From Pseudomonas fontis (GTDB lineage Bacteria > Pseudomonadota > Gammaproteobacteria > Pseudomonadales > Pseudomonadaceae), in assembly GCF_028656955.1 (NCBI RefSeq), contig NZ_JAMDGY010000009.1, positions 53,825-117,824 on the forward strand: a stretch of DNA of 64,000 bases, in the 5' to 3' direction. Numbering within the stretch: the stretch's first letter is position 1; each line of letters starts with the position of its first letter. Of the stretch, positions 61,764-64,000 are shown piece by piece. The position numbers were made by a program, and so were the translations under genes. The notes beneath the pieces are model-generated. The model worked only from the letters and a program-made list of their open reading frames with translations. It ran no database searches and had not been told where the DNA came from.

Positions 61764-64000
61764 ATGGGCGCAGCAGTGAAGCACAAGCCGCGGCGAGCAG
61801 TGAAACACTGCCGGCGGGTAGCTGGCAGCAAGGGCGGGCAGAAGAAGCAGAAGCAACCTAGTATCGCCTCCAACGGCGTGCCGTCGATCTCCACGGCACG
61901 GATTGTCTACCTGTGGAGCTGGGGCCCCATCGTTGGCCCGGTCGACGGCTTGCGCTCGATCAAGCTCGACGGCACGCCGATCATGGCTGAGGACGGCACC
62001 CTCAACTATCCCGGGGTGAAATGGCAATTTCGCTCGGGCGAACTCGATCAGGAGCGCCTGGCAGGTGTCAGCGAGTCGAGCAACGAGATTGATGTCGGCC
62101 AGGAGCTGAAGAGCACTTCCCCGTGGCTGCACTCCATCACCAATGCCATGATCGATGCTGTGCGCCTGCGTTTCAGCTGGCCGCAACTGCAGTCGCAGGA
62201 CCAGGGTGGCAACATCGACGGCGTGCGCATTCAGTACGCTGTTGACATCTCAACCGACGGCGGGCCGTACCTGCAGGTGCTGGCAGCCGAAGTTAACCGC
62301 AAGAACATCACCAAATACGAGCGCTCCCACCGCATTGAGTTGCCGGCCGGTAGCCGCTGGTTTGTTCGCGCCCGGCGCCTGACTCCTGAGGCCAACAGCT
62401 CGCTGGTCCAGGATGGCATGGTGGTGGAGGCCATCGCCGAAGTCGTGGACAGCGATCAGGAATACCCGCTGACGGCCGTTGGCTGCCTCGAGTACGACGC
62501 TCAGCAGTTCGGTGGCGATATCGCCAAGGTGGCGGTGCTGATGCGCGGGCGCATCATCCGCGTGCCAATGAACTATGACCCGGCGACCCGTACCTATGCC
62601 ACGGCGGGCCCCGGTACCAGCAATGGGGTTTGGGATGGCACCTTCAAAGAGGCCTACACCAACAACCCGGCGTGGATCTTTTACGACCTGGCCCTGCACC
62701 CGTACTACGGCCTTGGCGAGCGCGTCGATGCCAGCATGATCAACCGCTGGGCCCTGTACCGGATTGCCCAGTATTGCGATCAGATGGTGCCAGATGGCAA
62801 AGGCGGGCAGGAGCCGCGCTTCACCTGCAACCTGTACCTGCAGAAGCAGGCCGAGGCCTGGGCGGTACTGCAGGACCTGGCCGCGATCTTCCACGGTCTG
62901 GCCTTCTGGGACGGTAGCCAGATCGTCGTCAACGCCGACATGCCGCAGGATTCAGCCTACACCTACACCGGGGCGCAGATCCTGGGTGACGGCGCCATCA
63001 AGTACGTCGGCAGCAAATGGCGCGACCGGCATAGCCTGGCCATGGTCTCGTTCGATGACCCGGCCCAGGGCTTCGATACCGACAAGGAACCGGTGTTTGA
63101 TGAGGACGCCATGGCCGAATATGGCGTGCGCGAAACCTCGGTCGAAGCCGTGGGTTGCACGTCTCGCGGCCAGGCCCAGCGTGCTGGCCAGTGGGCGCTG
63201 CTGACCGAACAGCTGCAGGTGCGCGGCGCAACCATGCGCGTCGGCCTCGATGGCTACATTCCCAAGCCGGGCAAGGTGATCTCGGTTGCGGATTCAATGC
63301 TGGCGGGTCGTGCCAACGGCGGGCGTATTGCTGCAGTTGCTGGCCGGGTCATTACCCTGGATCGCGATGCTGAGGTGCCCACGGGAGCACGCCTGCAGGT
63401 CAACCTGCCCAGCGGTAAGGCCGAGGCCCGGCAGGTGCGCTCGGTATCTGGCCGCCAGGTCACGGTGATGGCCGACTACAGCGAGGCGCCCGAGGCGGAA
63501 TGCGGCTGGGCGCTGGACTATGACGATTTGAAGCTGATGCAGTTTTACGTGCGCAACGTCACGCGCCCGGAGTGGCACCAGTTCCAGCTGGAGTTGATCC
63601 AGCACGAACCGAGCAAGTTCGACGCCATCGACTACGGCACCGTGATTGATGACCGCCCGATCAGCGTACTGCCACCAGGTGTGCAAGACGCACCAGCGCG
63701 CGTGCTGATCACCAGTCACAGCGCTGTCGACCAGGGCATCGCGGTTACCACCATGACCATTGGCTGGGACGCGGCGCCCGGGGCGGTGGCTTATGACGTG
63801 GAATGGCGCTGGGGGGCCCGGGATTGGATCAAGCTGCCGCGTACCGGCGAACTGTCGGCCGACGTGCGCGGCGTGTATGCCGGCCAATATCTGGCCCGCG
63901 TGCGCGCCGTCAACGCCATGGATGTTGCATCGATGCCTACCAGTTCGATGCTGACCGATGTAGCCGGCAAGACTACTCCTCCGCCAGCAGTCACCCACCT
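61764..64000 (+). CDS. Tail tip / host-specificity protein J, N-terminal part
   Basis: Open frame from ATG 61764 (GGAGGGG upstream) to the window edge, 745 codons with no stop. The start is basic (AVKHKPRRAVKHCRRVAG), followed by the lambda J core: IVYLWSWGPIVGPVDGLRSI, YLGLGERV-like HPYYGLGERVDASMINRW near residue 312, and a fibronectin type III-like repeat at about 660-735 (WDAAPGAVAYDVEWRWGARD). The missing C-terminus would bind the receptor. Confidence 0.95.
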   Translation, partial: MGAAVKHKPRRAVKHCRRVAGSKGGQKKQKQPSIASNGVPSISTARIVYLWSWGPIVGPVDGLRSIKLDGTPIMAEDGTLNYPGVKWQFRSGELDQERLAGVSESSNEIDVGQELKSTSPWLHSITNAMIDAVRLRFSWPQLQSQDQGGNIDGVRIQYAVDISTDGGPYLQVLAAEVNRKNITKYERSHRIELPAGSRWFVRARRLTPEANSSLVQDGMVVEAIAEVVDSDQEYPLTAVGCLEYDAQQFGGDIAKVAVLMRGRIIRVPMNYDPATRTYATAGPGTSNGVWDGTFKEAYTNNPAWIFYDLALHPYYGLGERVDASMINRWALYRIAQYCDQMVPDGKGGQEPRFTCNLYLQKQAEAWAVLQDLAAIFHGLAFWDGSQIVVNADMPQDSAYTYTGAQILGDGAIKYVGSKWRDRHSLAMVSFDDPAQGFDTDKEPVFDEDAMAEYGVRETSVEAVGCTSRGQAQRAGQWALLTEQLQVRGATMRVGLDGYIPKPGKVISVADSMLAGRANGGRIAAVAGRVITLDRDAEVPTGARLQVNLPSGKAEARQVRSVSGRQVTVMADYSEAPEAECGWALDYDDLKLMQFYVRNVTRPEWHQFQLELIQHEPSKFDAIDYGTVIDDRPISVLPPGVQDAPARVLITSHSAVDQGIAVTTMTIGWDAAPGAVAYDVEWRWGARDWIKLPRTGELSADVRGVYAGQYLARVRAVNAMDVASMPTSSMLTDVAGKTTPPPAVTH

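Larger units (their letters stand above)
26449..64000. mobile_element. Lambdoid prophage integrated at tRNA-Pro (right end outside window)
   Basis: Int and Xis at the left border, leftward accessory operon, cI/cro switch, O/P replication genes, Q, holins, HK97-type packaging and head genes, then lambda-type tail genes to the window edge. All morphogenesis genes seen are intact, so a siphovirus-like temperate phage is expected. attL should lie in the tRNA 3' end (up to 26448); attR cannot be located. Disrupted genes are limited to the TerB-like one. Confidence 0.97.

Noticed and set aside
26449..64000. CRISPR array or anti-CRISPR locus
   Set aside because: No regularly spaced repeats seen; no Aca-like gene next to small unknown genes could be recognised by eye.

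Overview
This window is the chromosome of a Pseudomonas, most likely of the P. putida group. The evidence is gene content and order (gloB beside a MltD-type transglycosylase; a thrS-infC-rpmI-rplT-pheS-pheT-ihfA-merR block), high GC, REP-type palindromes and LexA boxes of the CTGT-N8-ACAG class. Positions 1 to 26.45 kb are core chromosome. From the 3' end of a tRNA-Pro(GGG) gene to the window edge (26.45-64 kb) it is one long lambdoid prophage with HK97-type head genes and lambda-type tail genes. Its right end (rest of the tail tip gene, endolysin, attR) lies outside the window.

Core region. 1-5.6 kb: mltD (partial) and gloB on the minus strand, then a methyltransferase, rnhA, dnaQ and a lysine/arginine/ornithine-type decarboxylase on plus. 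The decarboxylase ribosome-binding site is sequestered in a 14-bp hairpin. 5.6-9.4 kb: a REP pair, a lipoprotein, a GNAT pseudogene, an HD-domain hydrolase, a small LexA-controlled operon (DUF1654-endonuclease I) and periplasmic glutaminase-asparaginase. 9.6-16.7 kb: a complete ribose operon, rbsBACRKD plus an exported nucleoside hydrolase, behind a promoter with a LacI-type operator just downstream. 16.7-18.6 kb: small proteins, including an I78 inhibitor lipoprotein and a cold-shock protein. 18.97-26.3 kb: the translation operon, in which infC begins at ATT, ending in ihfA and a MerR-type regulator.

Prophage. Integrase and excisionase sit next to attL, followed leftward (minus strand) by a long accessory operon. 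It holds small coupled genes, a C5 DNA methyltransferase with a repeat-built target domain, a LuxR-HTH membrane protein, a phage CsrA, a broken TerB gene, a second DUF1654 gene with its own LexA box, a BRCT protein and the CI repressor. One AT-richer membrane-protein gene (33037-33606) runs against this operon and is a probable moron. The cI/cro switch at 38.36-38.45 kb has three operators spaced exactly 24 bp apart. Rightward come cro, an antirepressor, O- and P-type replication genes with an iteron-like origin inside O, a chain of overlapping genes with YbcO-like and VRR-NUC nucleases and a second tyrosine recombinase, a Q-type antiterminator, a late terminator, two holins, HNH, a candidate cos region, terminase, portal, protease, capsid, connectors, tail tube, frameshifted tail chaperones, a lipoprotein moron, the tape measure and M/L/K/I/J tail-tip genes.

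The observations most worth following up are the matched SOS promoters of the two DUF1654 genes, the CsrA/LuxR/inverted-repeat cluster, the recombinase-nuclease pair in the nin-like region, the hairpin over the decarboxylase start, and the two likely morons.
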